Source of the DNA: Corticium candelabrum
Taxonomy: Eukaryota; Porifera; Homoscleromorpha; Homosclerophorida; Plakinidae
NCBI RefSeq assembly: GCF_963422355.1
Contig: NC_085093.1
Span: 7,982,618-8,046,617, forward strand
Direction: 5' to 3'
DNA: 64,000 nt
Positions 13,469 to 38,100 of this stretch are shown one piece after another. The position numbers and the translations under genes are program-made. Each line of letters opens with the position of its first letter. Position 1 is the first letter of the stretch. Under the pieces are notes generated by a model, which was not told where the DNA came from, did no database searches, and worked only from the letters and a program-made list of their open reading frames with translations.

Positions 13469-16400
13469 TGCATGCACACACACACACACACCTTATATCA
13501 AGTGTTGAGTGCATCCAATACTATTAAGTCTTATAACACAGCCTGGAGTGTCCAATTCTGAAAGAGGTTGGAAGAACCCAATCCGATGGCATTATGCGCC
13601 CACATTATGCCATTAGCTTTGTACCCGAGCCCTCGTGGACTGCTGGAAAAGAGGGCCTAGTACATGTTCTCACATGTGTGCATATTATCCTGAATCAAGG
13701 TAATATATGTATGCGTGTCGAATTGGGTTTGCCTGGAACTTTCAGCCAATTGAAACATCCAAACCAGTGCCGTAAGCAGTACTAATGAAGCCTTTGCACA
13801 CACAGATTTAACGGTCACTTCAAAGATTCGTGCGAACCTCTCCTCAAATCTTCATTTAGAATGTTTTGTGTATCTGCCGCCCCAAAAAAACAAAATTAGT
13901 TACCTATATGTCATTACCCATAGCAATTTCAGCTGAATTTAGGTTAGTAGCAGCTCGGTATAGTGTGATTAAAAGAGATGCGTTTTCTGTCATGCCGGAG
14001 TGACTGAACAAGAGTAGGGGCATACATCAAAATTGAAATACTGAGCGACAAGAAAGCAAAGGAGATCCACATTGCATTGACTGAAGTCTGGCAAGATCAT
14101 GTGCCAGCAGCCAGGACAGTGAGAAAATGGGTAGAAAGATTTAGAAAAGGAAGTCCACTAAAGACGAACGATCGGGCCGTCCTCAAACATCAATGGGGAA
14201 GGGGAGAGAAATGTTCTGGCTGTTGACGAGCAGCAAGATCAGCTTTTTACCTGCAAAGAGGTAGCAAAAGAGGTGGAAATTTATCCTGTATCCACATATT
14301 AACGCATCTCGGCTACAGAAGGATTGCTGCCAAGTGGGTGCCACACATGCTGACTGACGACCAGAAGTGAACACAAGTGACTGTTGCTTGCCAGATGTTA
14401 GCTCACTATGGTACGGAAGATAATTGAATTCATTTCTCAAACGACTCATAGCTAGAAAAGAGACGTGGTTGAGGGTGTACAAACATGAGCTGAAGCAGCA
14501 GTCTTCAGAAAGGCGGTATCTGGCATCTCCTAGACCAAAAAAGTTCAGGCAAGCAGCAAGCAAACTAAAGACGATGGTAATCATAGCCTATGATTGGAAA
14601 GGAGTACTGATTCCGTATAATGCTGCAGCAAGACAAAGAGTAAACAAGGACTGCTAAAAGAGTTTTCATGGACAGACCGCGACCAGCTTTGAGGAAGCAA
14701 TGACGATAACTTCTGCAGACATCAACGCCCACACATACTTCACGACAAAGCCTGTTGCCACATCGCCAACTACTCTTGGCCTCAAACGAGTGGGAGGTTC
14801 TTTCTCATCCCTTGTACACTCACTGGACAAGAGCCTTCTGGACTTTAATTTGTTTCCAAAACCAAAGAGGTGTTGCGTGGATAGATTTGAAGACTTGCTC
14901 GAGTTTAACATAATTACAGATAATAACAAAAATGGTCTTGCTTGCAGCATACTTAGCCTTCCTAAGCAATGGGCAAAAATGGAAAATGGCAAATGGATAA
15001 GGAGTTGTCGTTAGACAGTCACGTCCCCAGCCAGATGGCTGGGTTCCTCTGCACTACACAGGAGTTATGGGCTGTGTCAAGCAATCTCCTGGAGCCTGCC
15101 TAGGTACTCACATGAGCCCTGACTGTGACGCAAACTGTGGTGTGGGAACCCGAAGTCGATCCCACCTGGAACCCAAGACCCCAGTGGGTGATGAACTTTG
15201 TCGCAGTCGAGGGCCTTTGTAAAAAAAAGACCAGGTACTCATTTATACTCCAGAGTCAAGACAGGCAATTGGGTGTAAATTTCTTACCCAAGAAAATCAT
15301 GCCAATGCTTGTCATCACTGTGACTTGAACTGACAACCTTGATGGGTCCCCGGATGTACTCACTTCATAAGATGACTCTCTAACCACCTGAGCTATAGCA
15401 CCACACCAAGCGATGAGAGTCAGTCATAGATGACATGTGTAGATGGTAGCAGATCATTTTGAATAATAAAGTAGGTACATGCAATATAAAGAGTAATTCT
15501 TTCATGAACAATGTAGCGAGGCATAAACTTTGGAAATGACCATCATAGTAATCCAATTCTAAAAAGAGATTTAGCTACAGCATTCGCCTTTGGGTTTATG
15601 ACAGCAATAAATTAGAATAAGCCTACGCCAATCCCTAGCTAGTAGTCTAACAAGAATGGCAGTGTATATAAGCAAAACAATTTTCTGTACCCTGTCATGA
15701 TCGGTAACCAGATAAACACGTTTCTTTCTTTCTACACATGCAGTAGAACATACTGTACAGTACTCCTTCAGCTCTATACTACTAGTCATACATGAACCTC
15801 CGTCGAGTGACACTTTAAATGAAAGCTACAAAGTAATAATCATTTCAAAGTAGCTTGGACAGTTGAGCCTTGCTAATCCAAACTCGCTAATCCGAATTAC
15901 CTTCGGACCCCTGCCTTGCATACCCAGATCCTATTGGCAGTCTGATCTGGGTTACAATTATCTAGTTTTCAGCAAATGTGTGTATCTGACTATTTTAAAT
16001 CCTGACTGTCACATTATTTAGAAGTACATGTAGTCGTTGCAGTGGTGTCCTTTACCACAAACATGACATAGTGTAGAGATATACGTAAATGTGCCAGTGG
16101 TCTCAGAGTCAGAGGCAAGGTCTGAACCTCCAAGGCTGTGGTTTGGGATATTTGCCAATCCTAACAACTTCACTAATCCAAACAAGGCTTTACAAGGGCT
16201 GTTCGGATTAGCAAGGTTCTACTGCATTGCAACTAGAGTTAACTTAAAATTGATTCAAACATTTGTTATCATCAGTCTAGACAGCAGATTCATCTAGTAG
16301 AGATCCGTGAGTATAAAGATTTTGCATGTCTTTGTCTATTGCTTTTACAGTCTAAATTCAGATCATTCTTTATCTACATACACAATATCTATCCGCAGTT

Positions 16401-18241
16401 CGCAACTCGCGTTAGCAACGAAGTCCTGTAAATAACATGCATGCTACACTTCACGTTTGTGCATACTACTGCAGTACGATTGTATGCTCATAGACTCAGA
16501 AGTTCAAACGTCAATTCCACATGTATGGATATATTATCCCAATTCAGGGTAATATATGTACACAAGTGAAAACGGACTGGGGTGCATTCGATTTGCCCAT
16601 TCAAACCATTCCGGAATACTAGGAATACGGGAATAATCTTTCAATTCACATTCCGGAATGATCTGCCTATATTCCAAGTAAACCACTTCGTTGACCGGTT
16701 TACTCGGTTTAGTTTGCAGTTTGGTTTACTAGAGGTGTGAGAATGAAAAGAATACCTGTTTGTTTTGACCAAACCGCAAACCATACATGCGCAGTAACTT
16801 GTCCGCCATGAGGACAGACGTACAGAAACAATTGTGCAGGCATCACGCGCTTCGACAACACACCCGGAATGCGGTTTGAGTGGAACAAGTCTTCGATTTG
16901 GAATGACTGTTCTCTTCATTCCGGAATGATTGTAATCGGCAAATCGGAATGCATGTCTGAGTAGAAGAAGAAATACACATGAGACATGCACACTCTCACT
17001 CACACATAGTTGAGTTCGTAAGATCATAGCTAGTACTAAATATGTAGTCCCTGTAGCCAGACTTATTCCCGCTCACTATCTGTTTGTCAGAGAGGAAATT
17101 GAAAACACAGTGGCTAGCGGTCTGGCAGTTGAACGTCTACTGGAAGGCTAGAGGTCTGGCACTTCCTGTTTAACGACTCGTGAACTGTTTGTAACATTGG
17201 CTGTCGACTGCTCCTTCCACCGAGGGTGCTACCACCCTTACAACTTTGTCTCAACTTCGTGTTGGCAACGCCGCAAGGATGGTGAACAGTATACTGCCCC
17301 TTGGGTGCTCCCACCCCACCAGTCGCTTCGCTCCCTCTCACCCTACAGCCTCCATTTAGATCATTCAGCACAGTATAAAAGTGCAATGTTGTTTTCTGCT
17401 TTGTGACTGTCGGACTGTATGTGATCATGCAGAGGAATCGTCAGAAGCGGTTGTCATTGCGCATGCACTATCCACTTGTGACTGCAAACCGCTAGCCACT
17501 TCCGTTCAATTTTTAGCAGGGAGTACTGGTTAGTAGGGAGCAGTCAGGTTATGTTAACTTCTGCAATATATTAGGTAGCCAAAAAACTGATCATACATGG
17601 CACTTACTTTATTTAGAGTGGCAAACAGGCTCCTAGTCGGTTTCAAAGCAGCCTTCGAGGTGATTAGACGCTGAATAGTTGCAAATTGTAATGGAGGCTT
17701 GGTTCGAAGGAGTTGAGAAGGAAGCGTCTCGGAGCAAGTCCTCAGAGCAATTCTCACCCACACCTGGCGCCACCAACGTTGAATCTTCCGCACAGCCTGA
17801 TCAAGAAAGCAACTACAATACACAGGAAGTGAAGACAAATGTTGGCAGAATTCCAGAAGAGTGATACTAAACAGAGCGCAGCCCACTCAATTACCACGCG
17901 TCCGCATTCATGAACTGCAGCCTCCTCTTCCTCTCGTTTGCTACGTATTTCGCTCTCTTCACTTCCTTGCCACAGGAGAGCACTAGACGACGCAATCTCT
18001 TTTCCCTATACGCAACTGCTGTTTGCATGCGATATTCTAAATTTGTTCGAAAGCTTTTCTTTTCTCGCTGAAGTCTTTCCTCGTGAGACCGACGCACTTC
18101 ATACACTCGTTCAAGATTCTCAGTCAGACGGCGCCTTCTCTCGTCCAGTAGCGCTCTTCGCTTGTCGGCAGCCTTGTCCTCTGTGCCGACAGTCTGATTG
18201 TTTCTACACATAAGGTAGACACACATCACACTCCCTGGCAA
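5881..18241 (-). CDS. TCP11L: TCP11 (T-complex protein 11) family protein with coiled coil and IQ motif
   Basis: Minus-strand exons in order: 18203(or ATG 18241)-17895, 17812-17608, 11215-11105, 11037-10968, 10905-10667, 10612-10550, 10490-10312, 10232-10112, 7265-7041, 6981-6845, 6782-6643, 6540-6156 and 6077-5881 (TGA), about 790 aa. The N-terminus is a charged coiled coil (DERRRRLTENLERVYEVRR) followed by an IQ-like motif (AVRKIQRWWRQVW). The TCP11 core follows: ARIFLSAFAICNFPSIALGQ, AVHKAFWESL, DYELVSQQAQHGILNIGSYA, CSPERDE, EHEREKFQEFL and the C-terminal MEEFHHLVRHN. Human TCP11 is linked to sperm function and PKA signalling; plant members also have coil plus IQ plus TCP11. All exon phases agree except the 10112 to 7265 junction, which is off by one nucleotide and may hide a small exon or a change. 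The 5' end is uncertain. The 6.4-kb second intron and the 2.8-kb eighth intron are full of transposons. Confidence 0.88.
7572..8129. mobile_element. Harbinger-type MITE with TAA target duplication
   Basis: Terminal inverted repeats GGCCGTGTTTCCACTAG (left) and, read from the right end, GGGCGCGTTTCCACTAG flank a 558-bp non-coding element. TAA is duplicated at 7569-7571 and 8130-8132. Subterminal sequence also folds back, with repeated AAACC(A/G)(G/C)TTTA motifs. A 3-bp TAA/TTA duplication is the mark of PIF/Harbinger elements. It sits in an intron of the TCP11-like gene. Confidence 0.8.
8202..8547. mobile_element. Possible hAT-type MITE
   Basis: The left end ACAGGGGTGCCCATCTGGCG and the right end, reverse-complemented CAGGGCTGCCCAAGTTG, look like the CAGGGGTGNCCAA ends of hAT elements. 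The interior repeats gcgct/agcgc words. Flanks ATGCTTAC and ATGCTAGT could be a diverged 8-bp duplication. A related sequence lies at 18570-18976. Confidence 0.4.
8548..9412. other. Intron sequence, nothing recognised
   Basis: Intron of the TCP11-like gene. Short minus-strand ORFs at 8802-9205 show no domain. Confidence 0.4.
9413..9886. mobile_element. Pogo-like non-autonomous DNA transposon
   Basis: Ends read CCGTGTAAGCTCAAATAAG (left) and, reverse-complemented from the right, CCATATAAGCTTAAAGAAG. TA flanks both sides (9411-9412, 9887-9888). AATAAGCCCCAC/AATAAGTCCGCA motifs recur inside near each end. The element is 474 bp and contains one short ORF with a helix-turn-helix. The TA duplication and end sequence fit the pogo/Tigger branch of Tc1/mariner. 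Confidence 0.7.
9547..9825 (+). CDS. Short HTH (psq/pogo-type) ORF inside the pogo-like element
   Basis: A 92-aa frame. Residues about 27-62 resemble the DNA-binding helix-turn-helix at the N-terminus of pogo-like transposases (RYTLEEKLKVVEKAK, then NQAAAQEHGV and a MREWQ helix). No catalytic DDE domain follows: the frame stops 61 bases before the right end of the element. It is best read as an internal-deletion derivative that retained the N-terminal DNA-binding domain. Expression is unknown. Confidence 0.5.
   Translation: MRDLETGILLAINEETFKPLKSHRGKKLHRYTLEEKLKVVEKAKVVGNQAAAQEHGVKNEKTMREWQSKNRPSSCWATKQEISLRKRLACYP
11216..12547. other. Intron of TCP11-like gene; telomere-like stretch and low-complexity sequence
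   Basis: Contains degenerate CCCTAA-type repeats (listed separately), alternating TA/CA sequence around 11230-11620 and a GTCTGTCTGT-rich stretch at 11701-11735. Minus-strand ORFs at 11668-12308 have no recognisable domain. Confidence 0.4.
11381..11424. repeat. Degenerate interstitial telomere-like repeat
   Basis: CTAACCCTAACCTTAACC followed by ATAACCCTAATATTAACCCT: about seven imperfect copies of the metazoan TTAGGG telomere unit on the complementary strand. Confidence 0.6.
12548..13099. mobile_element. Kolobok/T2-type MITE (TTAA target site)
   Basis: TTAA at 12544-12547 and 13100-13103 flanks inverted ends AGGCACACTCTGGA (left) and AGTCACACTCTGGA (right, reverse-complemented). The TTAAAGG start matches the known target-plus-terminus pattern of T2/Kolobok elements. 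The interior (552 bp) has no transposase; a 65-codon frame at 12674-12871 is probably chance. Confidence 0.65.
13250..13491. repeat. (CA)n microsatellite with CATGCATG interruptions
   Basis: Four blocks of CA repeats separated by near-identical CATGCATGAG or CGCATGCATG words, giving a higher-order pattern. The long Thr-His and Cys-Val ORFs over it are artefacts. Confidence 0.97.
13492..14019. other. Intron sequence, nothing recognised
   Basis: Within the TCP11-like intron. It has a motif shared with about 16530-16560 (TATCC...AATCAAGGTAATATATG), suggesting a diffuse repeat. No gene seen. Confidence 0.35.
14020..14960 (+). pseudogene. Decayed mariner transposase
   Basis: The plus strand, read across frames, gives an N-terminal helix-turn-helix region (KIEILSDKKAKEI, then RTVRKWVERF). 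The mariner hallmark WVPHMLTDDQ follows near 14340-14365. Further on are an HDKACCHIAN piece (family HDNAxxH) and an LxPSxxxF...KEVLRG-like stretch near 14820-14880. Stops and frameshifts break it into five or more pieces, so it is inactive. Terminal repeats were not located. It lies in the TCP11-like intron in the opposite orientation. Confidence 0.75.
14969..15406 (-). mobile_element. tRNA-derived SINE, family C, copy 1
   Basis: On the minus strand it begins with a tRNA-like head: A box TAGCTCAGGTGGTTAGAG and a B-box-like GTTCAAGTCAC. The body runs to CCATCTGGCTGGGG near 15030 and a degraded tail to about 14969. A second copy at 22861-23270 shares the whole length. The head would supply an internal RNA polymerase III promoter. 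It is too long and too diverged to be a functional tRNA. Confidence 0.75.
15860..16224. mobile_element. Tigger/pogo-like MITE
   Basis: Left end CAGTTGAGCCTTGCTAATCC and right end (reverse complement) CAGTAGAACCTTGCTAATCC form about 24-bp inverted repeats typical of Tigger-like elements. A further internal CTAATCCGAA / CTAATCCAAAC occurs near each end. It is 365 bp and non-coding. A clean TA duplication is not visible. Confidence 0.65.
16579..16955. mobile_element. MITE with 37-bp inverted ends
   Basis: Left end GGTGCATTCGATTTGCCCAT...CATTCCGG is mirrored on the right by CCGGAATGATTGTAATCGGC...GGAATGCAT. Extra CATTCCGG/CCGGAATG words inside strengthen the fold. No coding capacity. Superfamily not assigned. 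Confidence 0.6.
17112..17500. mobile_element. Possible small MITE
   Basis: GTGGCTAGCGGTCTGGCAGT at the left is mirrored by GCAAACCGCTAGCCAC at the right, a 16-bp imperfect inverted repeat about 390 bp apart. No coding content or clear duplication. Confidence 0.4.
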
Positions 18242-18569
18242 ACACGACTACCAATAGTACAAAAAAACAACAACTGACACTCTATTTGCTAGGCGTTGAG
18301 CGAGGTGATGAGGTGATCCAGCAATTGTACTTTTTTCCCTGCAGTCTATCCACCAAAATCTGTTATCCGACATCCTTCCAGTTTCTTGAAGTGCAAGAAG
18401 TGAGATTCCAACAAACTGGTTGACGACACAACTGGGTCATATTTGTACAGTAAGCACCATGTGGGTGGGGCTACCGCAAGCAGTGTGTAGGTGTTAGCGC
18501 ATGCGTACAAGGTTTGTAAGTACATGTATGTGCAGAGCACCATTCAATCGTGCAAAGACATTGACGCAG

Positions 18570-18976
18570 ACATGGGTAGTCAATTGGCGCTATGGCGCCA
18601 CATGTGGCACCAGAGGCTGGTCTTGGGCAACAACCAAGCAAAGATTTGGCACAAAGGCCAGGCTCGACACTACGCTACACTCAAGCAGATGGTGACGTTA
18701 TGACTGTGACATGATGAGTATGTATGTATTGTGATGTATGTATTTATGCACATGTATAATGTATGTATGTACGTACGTGTGTATGTCTGTAGGTGGGTGG
18801 GTAGCCTCAAACCAGTCTCGCGCAGGTGTGTCCACGTGGGCGTGTCATTTCAGTTCAACGGTTTCGCGCAGCCAACTCCTCCCCTTCCAACGGGAGTCGA
18901 AAAAGGGTGAGACTAGGCACCATGATGCTTTTTGGTGCCACACCAAGGCACCACCTTTGTCTGAACTTGGCCACCC
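18570..18976. mobile_element. Possible hAT-type MITE related to 8202-8547
   Basis: Shares a GGCGCTATGG(C/T)GC core near the left end with the 8.2-kb element. It ends in GGCCACCCCTGAG, reverse-complement CAGGGGTGGCC, a hAT-like terminus. The left end is poorly conserved. Confidence 0.3.
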
Positions 18977-19063
18977 CTGAGACAATTGAGATCTGTCGAA
19001 ATCGACAGTTCATTCCAGTGTAGACTATATGGGCATTTTCTTTCTCTGGAGAGATGGGATGTA

Positions 19064-19477
19064 CTAGCTAGATGGAATAGCTAGAGACCGGTCTATACCT
19101 CTAGACCAGAAGTCTATCTGTACCCTAAATCGTGTAGAGTCACATGAGATCAGTGGAGTTGTTGCAGCTTCACCTGATCGTAATGTGCAAAGTATGCAAT
19201 TCCTTGTGAAATGTACTAATGACTTTATCATAATACGCGTCATTGTCGACTTGAGCACCTCTTTAGTAAACACGATCCGAGGGGCAACACAGTTGATTCC
19301 ACAGTCAACGTGAGAATTGCAGTGTCTGTATGGCTTTGTGTTTGCTGTCTCATCCGTACGCTGTCCTAACCTTAGCAAAACAGCTTCACAGAGTACCCCG
19401 TCGTAACACTCATTTTGAAGATGTCCATAACACGTTTGCGCCAAATAGTAGTGAGTACCTAGAGGTGTAGGACTCAC
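19064..19477 (-). other. Unassigned Cys-rich open frame
   Basis: 137 codons on the minus strand with ten cysteines in the first 100 residues (for example CYGHLQNECYDGVLCEA and CNSHVDCGINC). It reads like an extracellular module, but I recognise no family and no flanking exons. It lies in the divergent intergenic region and may be chance. Confidence 0.2.
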
Positions 19478-19524
19478 AGTATTGAGATAGAGTGGATCGC
19501 AATGTACATACTGATGGTGACTAG

Positions 19525-34418
<14,894 letters not shown>

Positions 34419-35170
34419 ACAAATATGTCTCCAAGTAGACACAGGTAAGATACGTGACATAAATTATGGTATAGCAGAAGATGACGAAACAAGCTGCACT
34501 TTGTTTATCAAACAGAGTAGAACCACCTTCTTACAATTCAATGATCAACACAGACTCTACAGCACATGTTTCCAGCATTTCTAATTTCACTAGGAAAGAA
34601 ACGATCAATCTTCAAGAGCTCTCGTGACCTAACAAGTACTTAGCATTGTAGTAGCCCTGCAGCATGCAGGAGCAGTATGCTTCGATTCTGGAGTTTGCGT
34701 TTCAGAATTGTTGTTGGAATGAGACTGGCTATGTTGGCAGTGCACATGATAAGAGACCTACCTATCATTAGATAACATCTGTTACTACAGGAATGTAATA
34801 GTCAGTGTGCAGTATTACAAAGCAAGAACTATAGTGGTCATGTCTTGCCCAATAAACTATGCATCAATTACCATTAATGATTATGCAAATGTTCCTTTTC
34901 AAGTAAGTTTGACTAATAGGAATCAATAGGTTATGTAGATAGACACTGATCTGTAAAAGATATGTACAGTACTGGCAAACCCACAATATCTGTATGTAAT
35001 TCTTACTTCCTCTACTCATATCCTACATACAGTTTCAGATTGCATTTGTATATAGGCACAGTAAAAACGTATTTGTTATTTCATGCACTATGGTTATAGT
35101 AATTGTACTTGGAAATTGTATCCATCCACCAACATCACCACAACGTGCTTGCTTTCTGTTGCTGTTCTGC
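34419..35170. other. Convergent 3' intergenic region
   Basis: 752 bp between the stop of prominin-like copy 2 (+) and the stop of mLST8 (-). AATAAA at 34851-34856 is a likely polyadenylation signal for the plus-strand gene. Nothing else recognised. Confidence 0.5.
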
Positions 35171-38100
35171 TTACTCAAGTGCAGAGCCATCATAAAAGGC
35201 CAATGACACAATTGCCTTCTGATGACCTACATACTCTCGTTTGACATCACCATGGTCAATGTTCCACAGTCTAGCTGTTCCATCAGATGATGCTGAAAAG
35301 CAGACACAACTACTGTAAAGGCACACTCTGTGCATGCAGTTACACATAGACTTGCATTAACCTGTGACAAGATACTGGGAGTCAGCACTGAATGCACAAT
35401 CCCACACCCATTCCTGACTGTTTACAGACAGTGTTCTACGAAGAGAAAAGTCAGCTGTGTTCCAGATCTTCACTGACTTGTCAGCACTTGCTGTGGCCAG
35501 AAAACTAAAGAGAATAAATCACTCAAATTTCTTTATTTAAATGAAACAAACACACCAAGAATCTGGACTGAACTGGCACTTGAGTGCATATCTTGGGTGT
35601 GCTGTGACTTTTGTTTTGGGTTTGAGACGTATGCGGTCATTTCCTCGACCACCAAGCAATGACCACACAAAACAGTTACCCTACGTAAACGTTTCATGAT
35701 TGAACCCTTCTGCTGACAAGAAAATTACTCACAGTATTGCTACATGCTGCCATGTAGCTGGCATCTGCATCAATGCTAACTGTTCGTATTGGAATATCAA
35801 GCTCAGCAACCTGCAGAATCAAACTTTAATACGAAAAGCAAGCAAATACATTATAGTACTCAGATAGAAACAATACCACTTGCTCATTGTAATCAGTTCG
35901 AAGATCCCACAAGTGAATAGCACCACTCTGATCTCCAACCATCATCTCAACCTAATAAAGTAAGAACTGAAATTAACCTAGTTGACAACACATGCAGCTA
36001 CATAACAGTACTCAACCTGATTTGGGTGAAGACATATACATGTGCAAGGGTCATTCATCTGGAAAATTCGCTGACACTGAATGTTTCTAACTCTACAATG
36101 CCACATCACTAAACTGAACTTCATTTGCAATAATCATGTCACCTGAGATCCCAGATCTTTGCTGTTTTGTCCTCCCCACCTGTAAACATCCATTTAGCGG
36201 TCTTCTCAAATCCAATACATGTTACGTTTTTGCTTAGTCCATCATAGTTAATAACCTAAAGTGATTACAAATCTGGACATAAGGTCATATTACATTCAGA
36301 TGGATGAAACGTACTGGATTTGGATTGCTAGAATTGACATCATACATTCGAATGTGTTGATACCCTGCAATGAAACGAACAAGCTTTCAAGACAACTTTA
36401 TCAACATACGCAATCTCGTTATCTACTTGCTTATCACATCATAGCTCTTAATCTACAACTGCAAGAAGTTTGATGATAGCAGTTTTCAGCTTAAGGAGAT
36501 AACAATACCATACAAGTCTAGAGAGCTGTTGACAATGCCTTATTAAAATCAATCATAAACATCTATATGAATGTAGGGATGTAGATATTACAGTATTAGT
36601 ACTGTTTAAATAGCAACATCCACAATCTAAAATCAATAAATAATTGATCACTTGATCAACTACTAACACTGCCCCGAGTGTGAGATCTAGAAAGTACCAG
36701 CATGCAACTGTGTAAGTCAGCATACCTCCCATAAAGCAAAGAGAGCAATAGCATCAACATGATGTAAACTTTTGTGTTTGTTCACTCTACAGAGGAAAAG
36801 GCAATGCACATCTGAAAGCCTTCTACAGAGTGTAGAGTAGTAATATATGGACTGACAATGCCCTATTGAAGCATTAAATAATAATAAATAAAAAAAATAC
36901 ATAAATAAACAATACATAAAATTAAATACATAAATGAATAAATAAAAATAAATGGCTACCACTCCATGGTTTGGGGGTTCAAACCCCAGCAAAATTATGA
37001 AAATTGTGTCTTTCTTTCTCATGTTTCTCTAGCTTTGCCATGAGACTATGACTCATTCAGTCGTTGGGAAGTTTCTGTGGTCTGGCGAACGGTCTGTTGA
37101 CGATGACGTTCAGTGCTTTCCTGGTGGTCATTGATATCCAATAGGCATACTGTATCGAGTTCGTGGTCACCATACTGCCTGCAATCTATATTGAATTGGC
37201 TACCCATTGATCGCCGTGTGGACTACACACAAACATGTACCCTGCTAGGCTCACCTGCCGAGTCGGTGAGCGCCCAGATGGGGGTAAAGACCTTACTTGC
37301 CCATCATAGAAGGGCATAACGACACAATAAATAAATAAATAAACAAATAACATATTTAATCACTATCCTGTAGTGCACTCTAGAAGCGCGTGTAAAGTAC
37401 TAAAGACAACACACAGACAACAAAAAAAGACAAAGAAACACTGTAAATAACTACACAACCTTGATTATAAAAACTAATTGTAGATTTATGTGCATGTCCA
37501 TAAATTCAAAATGTATGTTTAACCCAAATAAAACAATTTTCACACAGTATACACATACTTATGAAGGGAAAATGAAATAATATCTAACTGTAGATTAAAG
37601 TTTCCATGTAGCCATCCTGATTGAACTGGTGTACTGTATTTGCTTTTGCTTATTTATTAGGGCAGCACATGCTTGGCAGGAGAACTGCCACAGGCCAGGT
37701 AATTGACGTTTTGGTTGATTGACGTTCAGATAATCGAAGTTCTACCGTAAATCTTTTTGTATAGAATAATAAAATTATTCATCCCATTCATTTTTATTCC
37801 ACGGTCAACAATCTATGGGCTTGTTCACAATGGGCCTAATATTGATTACTTCACTGAGTAACTAAATTTGGCCGTTCTCGTCATTCCTAATCGTGACTAG
37901 ACTAATGTCATTCTAAAGATTGTAGGGAAAAGGTTTAGAACTCCATTAATGGCTGTAACGGTCTTCTCAAGGATATGTGAATGCGTGCCACACTACGACG
38001 TTTGAAGACGATCTGGGTCGATGATACGCACACACCTTACGTGCTTAGTCACCACAACTTCCAAATCACACACTAATTCACTCTACACAACCGGCATATA

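Larger units (their letters stand above)
18242..19524. promoter_or_regulatory. Divergent intergenic region between TCP11-like (-) and prominin-like copy 2 (+)
   Basis: It separates the 5' end of the TCP11-like gene from the first recognised exon of the second prominin-like gene. It should hold the TCP11-like promoter and probably the first, unrecognised exon(s) of the prominin-like gene (signal peptide). No TATA box can be called with confidence. It includes a hAT-like repeat (18570-18976) and a Cys-rich open frame on the minus strand (19064-19477) of unknown meaning. Confidence 0.35.

Noticed and set aside
13250..13491. CRISPR-like alternation of repeats and spacers
   Set aside because: The spacers are themselves CA repeats and the genome is eukaryotic; this is microsatellite higher-order structure.
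13152..13561. Long ORFs of alternating Thr-His, Cys-Val or Ala-His residues
   Set aside because: They are translations of the (CA)n microsatellite in all frames; the same applies at 21850-22185, 22413-22975, 23229-23534 and 24452-25203.
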